Source: JBBROS01 sp965260995 (GTDB lineage: Bacteria > Pseudomonadota > Alphaproteobacteria > Acetobacterales > Acetobacteraceae). Taken from it: DNA of 64,000 nucleotides. The notes beneath the pieces were generated by a model. The model made no database searches. It was not told the origin of the DNA and worked only from the letters and a program-made list of their open reading frames with translations. Below are positions 34,326 through 42,830 of this stretch, in pieces (the first letter of the stretch is position 1; each line of letters begins with the position of its first letter). Both the position numbers and the translations under genes were made by a program. Where the stretch lies: positions 1,426,001 to 1,490,000 of the forward strand of contig CBDHCD010000003.1 in assembly GCA_965260995.1 (NCBI GenBank). The letters are read 5' to 3'.

Positions 34326-35033
34326 CTACGCCGCCTCCGTGTCCAACGCGTAGCCCGCCGCCCGCACCGTCCGCACCAGGTCCAGCTCGCCTTCCCCGTT
34401 AATGCTCTTGCGCAGCCGCCGGATGTGCACGTCCACCGTCCGCGGCTCGACGTGGATGTCGCGGCCCCACACCGCGTTCAGCAGCTCTTCCCGCGAGAAC
34501 ACCCGGCGCGGGTGCTGCATCAGGAACTCCAGCAGCCGGAACTCCGTCGGCCCCAGGTGAATCGGCCGCCCGTTGCGATGGACCCGGTGCGAGGTCAGGT
34601 CCATCGCGATGTCGTGGAACGCGTGCTGGCCTCGCACCGGCGCCGGCCCCGAGCGCCGCAGCAGCGCCCGCATCCGCGCCAGCAGCGACTCCATGCTGAA
34701 CGGCTTGGTGATGTAGTCGTCCGCCCCGGTGTTGAGCCCGCGCACCGCGTCCTGATCCTCGGTGCGCGCCGTCACCATGATCACCGGCAGGTCGCGCGTC
34801 GCCGGCCGCCGCCGCAACTGCCGGCACACTTCGATCCCCGACATCACCGGCAGCATCCAGTCGAGCAGCACGATGTCCGGCGCCGCCTCGCTGATCCGGG
34901 TCAGCGCCTCCTGCCCGTCCACCGCCTCCTCGACGCGGAACCCCTGCTTCTCCAAGTTGTAGCGCAGCATGGTGACGAGCGCCGCCTCGTCCTCCACCAC
35001 CAGCACTATCGGCTTCGCGCCGCCGGCCAGCAC
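34326..35033 (-). CDS. phoB: Phosphate regulon response regulator PhoB
   Basis: 235 residues from a GTG at 35031-35033, with GGAG ten bases upstream inside the phoU end. The receiver domain has VVEDE acidic pocket, the phospho-acceptor aspartate in IVLLDWMLP, T in MVTART and lysine in TKPFS. The OmpR/PhoB-type winged helix follows, with LGPTEFRLLEFLMQHPRRVFSREELLNAVWG and RTVDVHIRRLRKSI. It binds Pho boxes when phosphorylated. It is last in the pst-phoU-phoB run; the sensor kinase phoR is not in the window. Confidence 0.95.
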   Translation of the reverse strand: MLAGGAKPIVLVVEDEAALVTMLRYNLEKQGFRVEEAVDGQEALTRISEAAPDIVLLDWMLPVMSGIEVCRQLRRRPATRDLPVIMVTARTEDQDAVRGLNTGADDYITKPFSMESLLARMRALLRRSGPAPVRGQHAFHDIAMDLTSHRVHRNGRPIHLGPTEFRLLEFLMQHPRRVFSREELLNAVWGRDIHVEPRTVDVHIRRLRKSINGEGELDLVRTVRAAGYALDTEAA

Positions 35034-35038
35034 CGCCG

Positions 35039-35860
35039 CTACTCCGCAACGCCCGGCGGCCGGGCCTCGTCCTCGGCCCGCGGCTGCCCGTCCTCCTCGC
35101 CCCGTGGCCGCATGTCCTCTTCCCCGCGCGGCCGCCCGTCCTCTTCCCCGCGCGGCCGCACGATGGCGTAGGCCGAGCTGTCCCCCTTCGGCCGCTGCTC
35201 CGACAGCGTCTCGCCGGTGACGGCGTAGTGCACCGTCTCCGCGATGTTGGTCGCGTGGTCGCCGATCCGCTCCAGGTTCTTGGCGATGAACAGCAGGTGC
35301 GTGCACGGCGTGATGCTGCGCGGATCCTCCATCATGTAGGTGATCAGCTCGCGGAAGATCGAGTTGTAGAGGTCGTCGATCGCCTGGTCGCTCTGCCAGA
35401 CCTGCACCGCCTTCTGCGCGTCGTCCTCGCCCACGGCGTCGATCACGAGGCGCAGGTTCTCCTGCACCAGCCGCGCCATCGCCGCCAGCCCGCTCAGGCT
35501 GAACGGCAGCGGGAACTGCCCGAGCACCACGCTGCGCTTGGCCACGTTCTTCGCGTAGTCCCCGATCCGCTCCAACGCCGCCGTGATCTTGAGCGCGGCG
35601 ACGATCTGGCGCAGGTCGCTGGCCATCGGCTGGCGCAGCGCCAGCATCCGGATCACGAACCGCTCCGTTTCCCGCTCCAGCCCGTCCACCGCCCGGTCCT
35701 GCTCCACGGCTCGCGTCGCGGTCTCGCCGTCGTTGGCGATCACCGCCCGCGTCGCGGTGGCGACCTGGCTTTCCACCAGGCCGCCCATCTCGGCGATCAG
35801 GTCGCGCAGGCGTTGCAGCTCCTGGCCGTAGCTCCTGACGATGTGGGGTGCGTCCGACAT
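35039..35860 (-). CDS. phoU: Phosphate signalling protein PhoU
   Basis: 273 residues, longer than the usual 235-245 because of a charged C-terminal tail. Two PhoU helical repeats are clear: LALRQPMASDLRQIVAALKITAALERIGDYAKN and ITYMMEDPRSITPCTHLLFIAKNLERIGDHATNIAE, with the metal-binding E-x3-D motifs. The tail consists of RPRGEEDG-type 8-residue repeats from a 24-bp tandem DNA repeat. It represses the Pho response by linking PstB to PhoR. It lies between pstB and phoB; the phoB start is five bases downstream of its stop. Confidence 0.94.
   Translation of the reverse strand: MSDAPHIVRSYGQELQRLRDLIAEMGGLVESQVATATRAVIANDGETATRAVEQDRAVDGLERETERFVIRMLALRQPMASDLRQIVAALKITAALERIGDYAKNVAKRSVVLGQFPLPFSLSGLAAMARLVQENLRLVIDAVGEDDAQKAVQVWQSDQAIDDLYNSIFRELITYMMEDPRSITPCTHLLFIAKNLERIGDHATNIAETVHYAVTGETLSEQRPKGDSSAYAIVRPRGEEDGRPRGEEDMRPRGEEDGQPRAEDEARPPGVAE
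35069..35161. repeat. 24-bp in-frame tandem repeat in the 3' end of phoU
   Basis: Three 24-bp units at 35090-35113, 35114-35137 and 35138-35161 plus one degenerate shorter unit at 35069-35089 encode RPRGEED(G/M)-type repeats. The frame is preserved, so copy changes would lengthen or shorten the acidic tail without destroying PhoU. Confidence 0.85.
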
Positions 35861-35875
35861 GCGAAGTCCTCCGGG

Positions 35876-36784
<909 letters not shown>

Positions 36785-36788
36785 CGCG

Positions 36789-37685
36789 TCAGCTCCGTTT
36801 GCGCAGCGCCAGCCGCGCGAGAATGTTGATGGCCAGCACGCCCATCGTGATCAGCAGCGCCCCCACCCAGGCGAGTTCGACCCAGTCGCCGAACGCCGCC
36901 CCCGCGTACTGGTAGATCGTCACCGGCAGGCTGCTCATCGGCTGGTCGAGGTCGAGCGACCAGTTGAGGTTGCCGAGCGAGGTGAACAGCAAGGGCGCCG
37001 TCTCCCCCGCCACCCGCGCCACCGCCAGCAGCACGCCGGTGATGATCCCGTCCCGCGCCGCAGGGTAGCAGACGAACACGATCGACTTCCACTTCGGCGC
37101 GCCCAGCGCCACCGCCGCTTCCCTGAGCGCCACCGGGATCAGCCGCAGCATGTCCTCCGTCGTCCGCACCACGATCGGGATCACGATCAAGGCCAGCGCC
37201 GCGCACCCGGCCCAGCCCGAGAAGCCGCCGAACGGGTTGACCGCGATCTGGTAGATGAACAGCCCGATCAGGATGCTCGGGGCCGACAGCAGCACGTCCG
37301 ACACGAACCGCACCGCGTCCCCCAGCCGCGACCCGGCCGCGTACTCCGACAGGTAGGTGCCCACCATCAGCCCGATCGGCGTCCCGATCAGCGTGCCCAG
37401 CGCCGTCTGGATCAGGCTGCCGACGATCGCGTTCAGCAGCCCGCCGTTGCTGCCCGGCGGCTTCGTCGTCTCGGTGAACACGTGCAGGTCCATGCCCCCG
37501 AATCCGCGCGCCACCAGCGTCCACAGGATCGAGCCCAGGAAGAACAGCCCGATCAGCGTCGCCGCCCAGCACAGCGCCTTGGCCGCCCGGTCCCTGGCCC
37601 GCCGCCGCCGCCCGAGCCCCCGCGCCACCCGCGCGTCGCGCGCCGGCCGCGCCGCCGCCGCCACCTCGGCCGCGCTCGCGCTCAC
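36789..37685 (-). CDS. pstA: Phosphate ABC transporter permease PstA
   Basis: 298 residues from GTG 37683-37685, overlapping the pstC stop by four bases (GTGA). An Arg/Ala-rich N-terminus leads to about six membrane segments. GGLLNAIVGSLIQTALGTLIGTPIGLMVGTYLSEY and the EAA-loop region EAAVALGAPKWKSIVFVCYPAARDGIITGVLLAVARVAGETAPLL are characteristic of PstA. It forms the inner-membrane phosphate channel with PstC. Confidence 0.95.
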   Translation of the reverse strand: MSASAAEVAAAARPARDARVARGLGRRRRARDRAAKALCWAATLIGLFFLGSILWTLVARGFGGMDLHVFTETTKPPGSNGGLLNAIVGSLIQTALGTLIGTPIGLMVGTYLSEYAAGSRLGDAVRFVSDVLLSAPSILIGLFIYQIAVNPFGGFSGWAGCAALALIVIPIVVRTTEDMLRLIPVALREAAVALGAPKWKSIVFVCYPAARDGIITGVLLAVARVAGETAPLLFTSLGNLNWSLDLDQPMSSLPVTIYQYAGAAFGDWVELAWVGALLITMGVLAINILARLALRKRS

Positions 37686-38644
37686 GACGCCGCCCTCGGC
37701 CGCAGCAGCGTCCGCGAGACGGCCAGCACGATGAACGAGATCACGAACAGGATGAACCCGAGCGCCAGCAAGGACGACAGCTTGAGGCTGCCCGCCGGGC
37801 TTTCCGGGAACTCGAGCGCCACCAGCGACGCGATGGTGTTGCCCGGCCCGAACAGGCTGCCCGAGATGCGGTTGGTGTTGCCGATCACGAACGTCACCGC
37901 CATCGTCTCGCCCAGCGCCCGCCCGAGCCCGAGCATGACCCCCCCCACCACCGACACCCGCGTGTACGGCAGCACGATGGAGCGCATCACCTCCCACGTC
38001 GTGCAGCCGACGCCGTAGGCCGACTCCTTGAACACCGCCGGCACCGTCAGGAACACGTCGCGCATCGTCGCCGCGATGAACGGGATGACCATGATCGCCA
38101 GGATCAACGCCGCGGTGAAGATGCCCGTGCCGAACGGCGGCCCCTGGAACAGCCAGCCTACCCCCGGCGCCTCGCCCACCGTGTCGATCGCCCACGGCTG
38201 CACGTAGCGCGCCATTACGGGCACCACCACGAAGAACCCCCACATGCCGTAGATGATCGACGGCACCGCCGCCAGCAGCTCGATCGCCGTCCCCACCGGC
38301 CGGCGCATCCACATGGGCGCCAGCTCGGTCAGAAAGAACGCGATCCCGAACGCGATCGGCACTGCCAGCAGCAGCGCCAGGATCGACGTGATCACCGTCC
38401 CGTAGATCGCGACCGCGCCCCCGAACACGCCCGTCACCGGGTTCCAGGCGTCGCTGACCACGAACCCGGCCCCGAACGCCCGGAACGCGGGCCACCCGCC
38501 GATGAACAGCGTCACGATGATCGCTCCCAGCACCGCCAGCACGAACAAGCCGGACAAGCGCGCCAGGGTGGCGAACACGAGGTCGCCGACCGGGCGGCGG
38601 GCCGGGCGTCGGGCGAGAGTCAGGCCGGCGGCGGCTTGGGACAA
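37682..38644 (-). CDS. pstC: Phosphate ABC transporter permease PstC
   Basis: 320 residues, about six membrane segments. SDAWNPVTGVFGGAVAIYGTVITS, ELLAAVPSIIYGMWG, and the EAA-loop KESAYGVGCTTWEVMRSIVLPYTR with LGRALGETMAVTFVIGN are PstC features. The start is a TTG at 38642-38644, supported by AGGAGC a few bases upstream and by the absence of a nearer ATG that keeps the first helix intact. It is separated from pstS by 274 bp filled with repeats and a stem-loop, so its expression may be lower than that of pstS. Confidence 0.93.
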   Translation of the reverse strand: MSQAAAGLTLARRPARRPVGDLVFATLARLSGLFVLAVLGAIIVTLFIGGWPAFRAFGAGFVVSDAWNPVTGVFGGAVAIYGTVITSILALLLAVPIAFGIAFFLTELAPMWMRRPVGTAIELLAAVPSIIYGMWGFFVVVPVMARYVQPWAIDTVGEAPGVGWLFQGPPFGTGIFTAALILAIMVIPFIAATMRDVFLTVPAVFKESAYGVGCTTWEVMRSIVLPYTRVSVVGGVMLGLGRALGETMAVTFVIGNTNRISGSLFGPGNTIASLVALEFPESPAGSLKLSSLLALGFILFVISFIVLAVSRTLLRPRAAS

Positions 38645-38705
38645 GGAAACGCTCCTGGTGCTGCGGGTGGCGCCGCGGGCCTCGCCGGCCCGGTCGCCTG
38701 GCTTG

Positions 38706-38805
38706 AAGCGGTTTCAGCTTGGTCGGACGCGCCCTGGCAATCGACCGAGCTGAGCAACCACGTGGAACAAAGGTTGAGACGATCTCACGTGAAGCGGCGC
38801 TCTAG
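38706..38805 (+). repeat. Dispersed ~100-bp element, degenerate copy, between pstS and pstC
   Basis: Runs from GCGGTTTCAGCTTGGTCGG to a GCGCTCTAG end. It aligns over its whole length with the reverse complement of 63622-63724 (shared blocks GGTCGGACGCGCC and CTGAGCAACC-CGTGGAAC). The inner palindrome of the other copy is partly degraded here. It is non-coding. Confidence 0.8.
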
Positions 38806-38864
38806 GGCATCAGCCGACCGAACGGGATCACCCGTCGGACAAATATGCTCCTTGAGAAACAGGC

Positions 38865-38906
38865 TGGAGCGCGACCCGTGCGCCTATCAGCATGGACCGC
38901 GCTCCA
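38865..38906 (-). other. Stem-loop just downstream of pstS
   Basis: TGGAGCGCG (38865-38873) pairs perfectly with CGCGCTCCA (38898-38906) about 12 bases past the pstS stop. No T-run follows, so it is not a classic terminator. It could act as an attenuator or RNA stabiliser, making periplasmic PstS more abundant than the membrane subunits, as seen for other binding-protein operons. Confidence 0.55.
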
Positions 38907-38918
38907 AGGGACCGTGCT

Positions 38919-39962
38919 CTAGTTGAACACCGGCTTGCCGTCCGCCATGATGCGGCTGCGCCACGCCTTGCGCACCTCGTCCTGCACCTTGGCCGGCAGC
39001 GGGATGTATTCAAGTTCCCGCGCGATCGCCCCGCCGTTCTTGTAAGCCCAGTCGACGAACTTCAGCACGTGCTCGGCCCGCGCCGGGTCCTTGGGCTGCT
39101 CCGGCACCAGCAGGAACGTCGCCGACACGATCGGCCAGCTTTCCGCGCCCGCCTGGTTGACCAGGTCGACCGCGAAGTTCTCCGCCCCGGCCCAATCGGC
39201 GCTCGACGCCGCCGCCGAGAACGTCTCCGACGTCGGCTTGACGAAGTCGCCCGCCTTGTTGCGAAGCTGCGTGGTCGCCAGCTTGTTCTGCGTCGCGTAG
39301 GCGTTCTCGACGTAGCCGATGCCGCCGCGCACGTTCTTCACCGTCCCCGCCACGCCGTCGTTGCCGCGCGCCCCGGTGCCCGCCGGCCAGGCGACGCTCG
39401 TCGCCGCCCCCACCTTGTCCTTCCAGTCAGGGCTGACCGCCGAGAGATAGCTCGTGAACACGTACGACGTGCCCGACCCGTCGGCGCGGTGCACCGGCGC
39501 GATGGCGGTCCCTGGCAGCGTCACCCCCTGGTTCAGCTCGGCGATCTTGGGGTCGTTCCACTTGGTGATCTTGCCCATGAAAATGTCAGCCAGCACCGCG
39601 CCGGTCAGCTTCAGCTCGTTGTCGCCGACGTCGGGCAGGTTCACGATCGGCACCACCGCGCCCATCACCGTCGGGAACTGCAGCAGGCCGCCCGACTTCA
39701 GCTTGGCGGCCTCCATCGGCGCGTCCGACGCCCCGAAATCGACCGTGCGGTTCAGGATCTGGTTCTGCCCGCCGCCCGACCCGATCGCCTGGTAGTTCAA
39801 CTCGACGCCGATCGCCGCCTTCGCCGCCTCGCCCCACTTGGCGTAGACGGGGGCCGGGAAGGTCGCGCCCGCCCCGGTGATCTGCTGCGCCGTGGCCGGC
39901 TGCGTGGCGTAGGCGGCGGTGGCCGCCGCCGCGAATGCGAGGGTCGCACGGGTAAGCTTCAT
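38919..39962 (-). CDS. pstS: Phosphate-binding periplasmic protein PstS
   Basis: 347 residues with a Sec signal (MKLTRATLAFAAAATAAYA, cleavage near ATA-QQ). The mature start QITGAGATFPAPVYAKW, the phosphate loops GSGGGQNQI, FGASDAPM and ADGSGTSYVFTSYL are PstS signatures. The ATG at 39960-39962 has GGAG eight bases upstream; the longer frame to 40118 has no signal-like start and is rejected. It delivers phosphate to PstCA. It is first in the operon, with a Pho box about 100 bp upstream. Confidence 0.96.
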   Translation of the reverse strand: MKLTRATLAFAAAATAAYATQPATAQQITGAGATFPAPVYAKWGEAAKAAIGVELNYQAIGSGGGQNQILNRTVDFGASDAPMEAAKLKSGGLLQFPTVMGAVVPIVNLPDVGDNELKLTGAVLADIFMGKITKWNDPKIAELNQGVTLPGTAIAPVHRADGSGTSYVFTSYLSAVSPDWKDKVGAATSVAWPAGTGARGNDGVAGTVKNVRGGIGYVENAYATQNKLATTQLRNKAGDFVKPTSETFSAAASSADWAGAENFAVDLVNQAGAESWPIVSATFLLVPEQPKDPARAEHVLKFVDWAYKNGGAIARELEYIPLPAKVQDEVRKAWRSRIMADGKPVFN

Positions 39963-40050
39963 CGGGTGCTCCAGTCCGCTATGATCGGGATGGCGGGGCC
40001 GCTCCCGGCCCTTCGCCGCGAGCCGGACCCTAGGCCCGCGTCGCGACGGG

Positions 40051-40082
40051 ATGATTGCGGATTTATGACCGTTCGATGACAG
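40051..40082 (-). promoter_or_regulatory. Pho box and likely promoter of pstS
   Basis: On the minus strand CTGTCAT (40076-40082), a 4-base spacer and CGGTCAT (40065-40071) form an 11-bp-spaced direct repeat, close to the PhoB consensus CTGTCAT-N4-CTGTCAT. A possible -10 (AATCAT, 40051-40056) lies eight bases further on. PhoB encoded at 34326 should bind here under phosphate limitation. Confidence 0.85.
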
Positions 40083-40158
40083 CAACCAAGCATGAAGAAC
40101 CCCACGTGGCGGCTTCATTCAGCATCGAACAGAGGGGAATGTGGACGGGAAGTACGGA

Positions 40159-40233
40159 TGGTGGGCGCGACAGGGATTGAACCTGTGACCCCCGCCATGT
40201 CAAGGCGATGCTCTACCGCTGAGCTACGCGCCC
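40159..40233 (-). tRNA. tRNA-Val (GAC anticodon)
   Basis: A complete cloverleaf on the minus strand: acceptor GGGCGCG pairing with CGCGCCC, D-arm GCTC-AGCGGTA-GAGC, anticodon loop TTGACAT with anticodon GAC, T-arm ACAGG-TTCAATC-CCTGT, and an encoded CCA end. Length 75 nt. It reads GUC and GUU valine codons. Confidence 0.96.
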
Positions 40234-40323
40234 ATCCGCGCCGCGTTTCTAGAAGGAATCCGCGCGACCTGCAACACGCGACGCGCGCCGCCAGGTGACA
40301 GAGCCGCCCGGCAACGCTTCTAT

Positions 40324-41232
40324 ATGGGCATGGACATCCCCGTGCCCCTGGCACCGACCACGGCCCCCGCCACGGCCACGGCATCAACCCTGGCCCCGCC
40401 CCCGTTCGAGCTCGCGCGGCCCGCCCGGCAGGCCGCCCCCCTCGTGTTCGCCTCGCCCCACTCCGGCCGCAACTACCCGGCCGACTTCATCGAGGCCGCC
40501 CGCCTCGGCCCCCTCGCCCTGCGCCGCAGCGAGGACACCTTCGTCGAGGAACTGTTCGAGCGCGTGCCCGCCATCGGCGCGCCCCTCCTGCGCGCCACCT
40601 TCCCCCGCGCCTACTGCGACGCCAACCGCGAGGCCTGGGAGCTCGACCCGGCCATGTTCGCCGATCCCTTGCCCCCCTGGGTCAACACCACCTCCGCCCG
40701 CGTCGTCGCCGGCCTCGGCACCATCGCCCGCGTCGTCGCCACCGGCGAAGGCATCTACCGCGAGAAGCTGGCCTTCCGGGACGCCGAGGCGCGGGTGCGG
40801 TCGTGCTGGATGCCGTATCATGACATGCTGGCGACCCTGATCGCCGAGACGCGGGAGCTGTTCGGCGCCTGCCTGCTGATCGACTGCCACTCGATGCCGA
40901 TGCACGCCAGCCGCGGCACCCCCCCCGACATCGTCCTCGGCGACGCGTACGGAACGGCGTGCGACGCGCAAGTGACCCGCCTGGCCGAGCAGGTGCTGTC
41001 GGACTTCGGCTACCAGGTCCGCCGCAACGACCCCTACGCCGGCGGCTACGTCACTCGCCACTACGGTCGCCCGCGCGAGGGCGTCCATGCCCTGCAGATC
41101 GAGGTCGCGCGGCGGCTCTACATGGACGAGGCATCGTATCGCCGCACCAGCGGCTTTGGGCAGGTGCGGCAGCACATGACGGAGCTGGCCGCGCATCTCG
41201 CCACGGCAGCCACCAGGCTGGCCCACGCCTGA
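40324..41232 (+). CDS. N-formylglutamate amidohydrolase family protein
   Basis: 302 residues. FASPHSGRNYPADFIEAARLG near the N-terminus, LRATFPRAYCDANREAWELDPAMF, IYREKL and LLIDCHSMPMHAS are conserved across the N-formylglutamate amidohydrolase (HutG-like) family; the aspartate and histidine in DCHSMP are likely zinc ligands. The C-terminal NDPYAGGYVTRHYGRPREGVHALQIEVARRLYMDE is also typical. It would hydrolyse N-formylglutamate to glutamate and formate in histidine catabolism, but no other hut gene is nearby, so another N-acyl amino acid could be the substrate. ATG 40324 is used; ATG 40330 is possible. Confidence 0.88.
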   Translation: MGMDIPVPLAPTTAPATATASTLAPPPFELARPARQAAPLVFASPHSGRNYPADFIEAARLGPLALRRSEDTFVEELFERVPAIGAPLLRATFPRAYCDANREAWELDPAMFADPLPPWVNTTSARVVAGLGTIARVVATGEGIYREKLAFRDAEARVRSCWMPYHDMLATLIAETRELFGACLLIDCHSMPMHASRGTPPDIVLGDAYGTACDAQVTRLAEQVLSDFGYQVRRNDPYAGGYVTRHYGRPREGVHALQIEVARRLYMDEASYRRTSGFGQVRQHMTELAAHLATAATRLAHA

Positions 41233-41333
41233 GCCGCTCCAGGGCATCATCTCCAAGGCATCGTCAGTCGAAGCTTGCCCGCCTGAACGAAGGGCGGCTC
41301 CGTCAACACGAGTCGCGTCCCGGCTGCGCAGGC

Positions 41334-41363
41334 AAAAAAAATGGCGGTGCGCGAAGCACCGCC
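41334..41363 (-). terminator. Rho-independent terminator of the small RNA
   Basis: On the minus strand GGCGGTGC-TTCGC-GCACCGCC forms an 8-bp GC-rich stem, followed by A and eight Ts (plus-strand A-run 41334-41341). It is the best canonical terminator in the window. Confidence 0.9.
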
Positions 41364-41412
41364 AAGTTTAGGGAGGAAACGTCCACGCAGAGGGCGAAAG
41401 CCCGTCTGCGTG
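41334..41412 (-). ncRNA. Candidate trans-acting sRNA, alpha8/MmgR (Rfam suhB) type
   Basis: Read on the minus strand, about 79 nt. The 5' hairpin has outer stem CACGCAGA/TCTGCGTG (41405-41412 with 41384-41391) and inner stem GGGC/GCCC closed by a TTTC loop (GAAA on the plus strand). A single-stranded linker (41364-41383) follows, containing TTTCCTCCCT, then a perfect 8-bp terminator hairpin (41343-41363) and a run of eight Ts. The linker 10-mer is, from memory, the invariant motif of the alpha8/MmgR family; its CCTCCC can pair with Shine-Dalgarno sequences. Structure is seen directly; family assignment is recall. Confidence 0.8.
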
Positions 41413-41416
41413 CTTG

Positions 41417-41446
41417 ACTATATGTTTCCACGCCCCCGCGGCACAA
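41417..41446 (-). promoter_or_regulatory. Sigma-70-like promoter of the small RNA
   Basis: On the minus strand TTGTGC (-35, 41441-41446), an 18-base spacer, and TATAGT (-10, 41417-41422). The predicted transcription start, 5-7 bases downstream, coincides with the base of the first hairpin, so promoter and RNA structure support each other. Confidence 0.65.
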
Positions 41447-41701
41447 GGCGTTTTTTGCAGCGCACCAATTCGTGACAATCGGAGCAGCGCCGCCCGGTCG
41501 CCGCCTGGCGACCCCGCACCCGTCATTCGCCGCCTGACGACGCCGCGCCGGTTAGCTCCCGGGAACAGTGTCGTGCCGCCTCGCGATCGTCCATCCACCT
41601 CCTCAATCATCGTGAGACGAAACAACATGGCTGATGCTAATTGACTTCCTTCTGCTGAACACAGATCAGTATTTGGTAACGTAAAGAAGGAATATCTAAA
41701 A

Positions 41702-42700
41702 ATGGCTCTCAACTTTTCTGGAACAGGAACCAAGACTGTTTACAACCCGAATAGTACTATTCAGCCTTTTAGCAACATTATTCTGTCCGATAGCAACCAG
41801 GCGACCAACCCTTTCGGGATCGCGGTCGTCTCAATCGAGGTCAACGACGTGAATGGCGGCCCGCCGAGTGACGCCAACGGCTCGTTCACGTTCACGCCAT
41901 CGGACTTCCTCAAGCAGATCGCGCCCGGCGTCTACGCGGTGATCGTGCCCGGCCTCAACCCGGCGGCGCGGGCCAGCGCCATCCTCTCGGGCCTGGACTT
42001 CACGACCGGCTCGACGCCGACCACCACGACCTTCACCGTCACCGCCAACGACGCGTTCAACAACCTGGCCAGCGACGGCAACACCCAGGTCGTCGCGGCC
42101 ATCCCGCCGGCCACCGTCATCGTCGGCGACGCGACCACCGGCGTCACCTACGTCTCGCTCGGCGAGGCTTACGCCGGGCCGGCCGCCGTCGCGCAGCAGT
42201 ACATCGTGCAGAACAGCAACCCGGGCCTCACCACCCACAACCTCAGCATCACCGCCATCACGCCGAGCAGCTTCATCCACACCGGGGACGGCAACGACGC
42301 CATCGACGTGTCGGGCGTGGGCGGCATCAACGTGCTCGACGGCGGCGGCGGATCGAACTTCCTGGTCGGCGGCAAGGCGGGGATGGGCACGGACACCTTC
42401 TTCATCGACGCCCGGGCCGCGGCGTCGGACATCTGGAGCACCGTCGCCAACTTCCATGCCGGCGACGCGGTGACGCTGTTCGGCGTCGGCGCCACCAACA
42501 AGGCGCTCGAATGGGTGGACAACAAGGGCGCCTCCGGTTCGAACGGCCTGACGCTGCACGCCTCCCAGGATGGCAAGGCCCCGGTGTCGCTCACCCTCGC
42601 CGGCTACACCACCACCGACCTGAGCAACGGCCGCTTGTCCGTGAGCTTCGGCGGCGGGACGGACGCGGCGGGCTACATGTACATCAAGGGCATGTCGTGA
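41702..42700 (+). CDS. RTX-type calcium-binding secreted protein
   Basis: 332 residues without a Sec signal. The N-terminus MALNFSGTGTKTVYNPN is beta-rich and Thr/Asn/Ser-rich. One short block of glycine-rich nonapeptide-like repeats is present, HTGDGNDAIDVSGVGGINVLDGGGGSNFLVGG (about 197-228), which resembles the RTX calcium roll. The tail DAAGYMYIKGMS follows a LSVSFGGGTD strand. Such proteins usually leave the cell through type I secretion using an uncleaved C-terminal signal; no type I secretion genes are seen nearby. The upstream region and first 100 bases are AT-rich, unlike the rest. Function unknown: surface or matrix protein is a guess. Confidence 0.75.
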   Translation: MALNFSGTGTKTVYNPNSTIQPFSNIILSDSNQATNPFGIAVVSIEVNDVNGGPPSDANGSFTFTPSDFLKQIAPGVYAVIVPGLNPAARASAILSGLDFTTGSTPTTTTFTVTANDAFNNLASDGNTQVVAAIPPATVIVGDATTGVTYVSLGEAYAGPAAVAQQYIVQNSNPGLTTHNLSITAITPSSFIHTGDGNDAIDVSGVGGINVLDGGGGSNFLVGGKAGMGTDTFFIDARAAASDIWSTVANFHAGDAVTLFGVGATNKALEWVDNKGASGSNGLTLHASQDGKAPVSLTLAGYTTTDLSNGRLSVSFGGGTDAAGYMYIKGMS

Positions 42701-42742
42701 TCCCAGGCCGCCGAATCCTTTAACGGCCAGACTCTTTAACGG

Positions 42743-42781
42743 CCCAGGCAACGTGCCAGGGCAACCTGCCAGGGCAACCTG
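42743..42781. repeat. 13-bp tandem repeat, three copies
   Basis: CCAGGGCAACCTG occurs at 42756-42768 and 42769-42781, preceded by a diverged unit at 42743-42755. It lies in the non-coding gap between the RTX gene and the transglycosylase, next to a second duplicated motif (CTTTAACGGCC) around 42718 and 42734. Confidence 0.8.
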
Positions 42782-42830
42782 AGAGAACGGCATTAGCCCT
42801 TCTTTCACGTTGTCCTGGCACACAAGCGCC

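Larger units (their letters stand above)
41233..41701. other. 469-bp intergenic region holding a small RNA and the leader of the RTX gene
   Basis: No protein gene is supported. The left part contains an apparent small RNA on the minus strand (41334-41412) with its promoter (41417-41446). The right part, from about 41600, turns AT-rich and precedes the RTX-type gene, whose ATG has GAAGGA about ten bases upstream; a promoter for that gene probably lies here, with TTGACT at 41641-41646 as one candidate -35. Confidence 0.6.

Noticed and set aside
41368..41733. Minus-strand open frame over the small RNA region
   Set aside because: No ribosome site or motif, and it crosses the structured RNA and its promoter.
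41702..42700. Haemolysin or cytolysin toxin
   Set aside because: Only one short RTX-like block is present, with no pore-forming hydrophobic region, acyltransferase or secretion genes.
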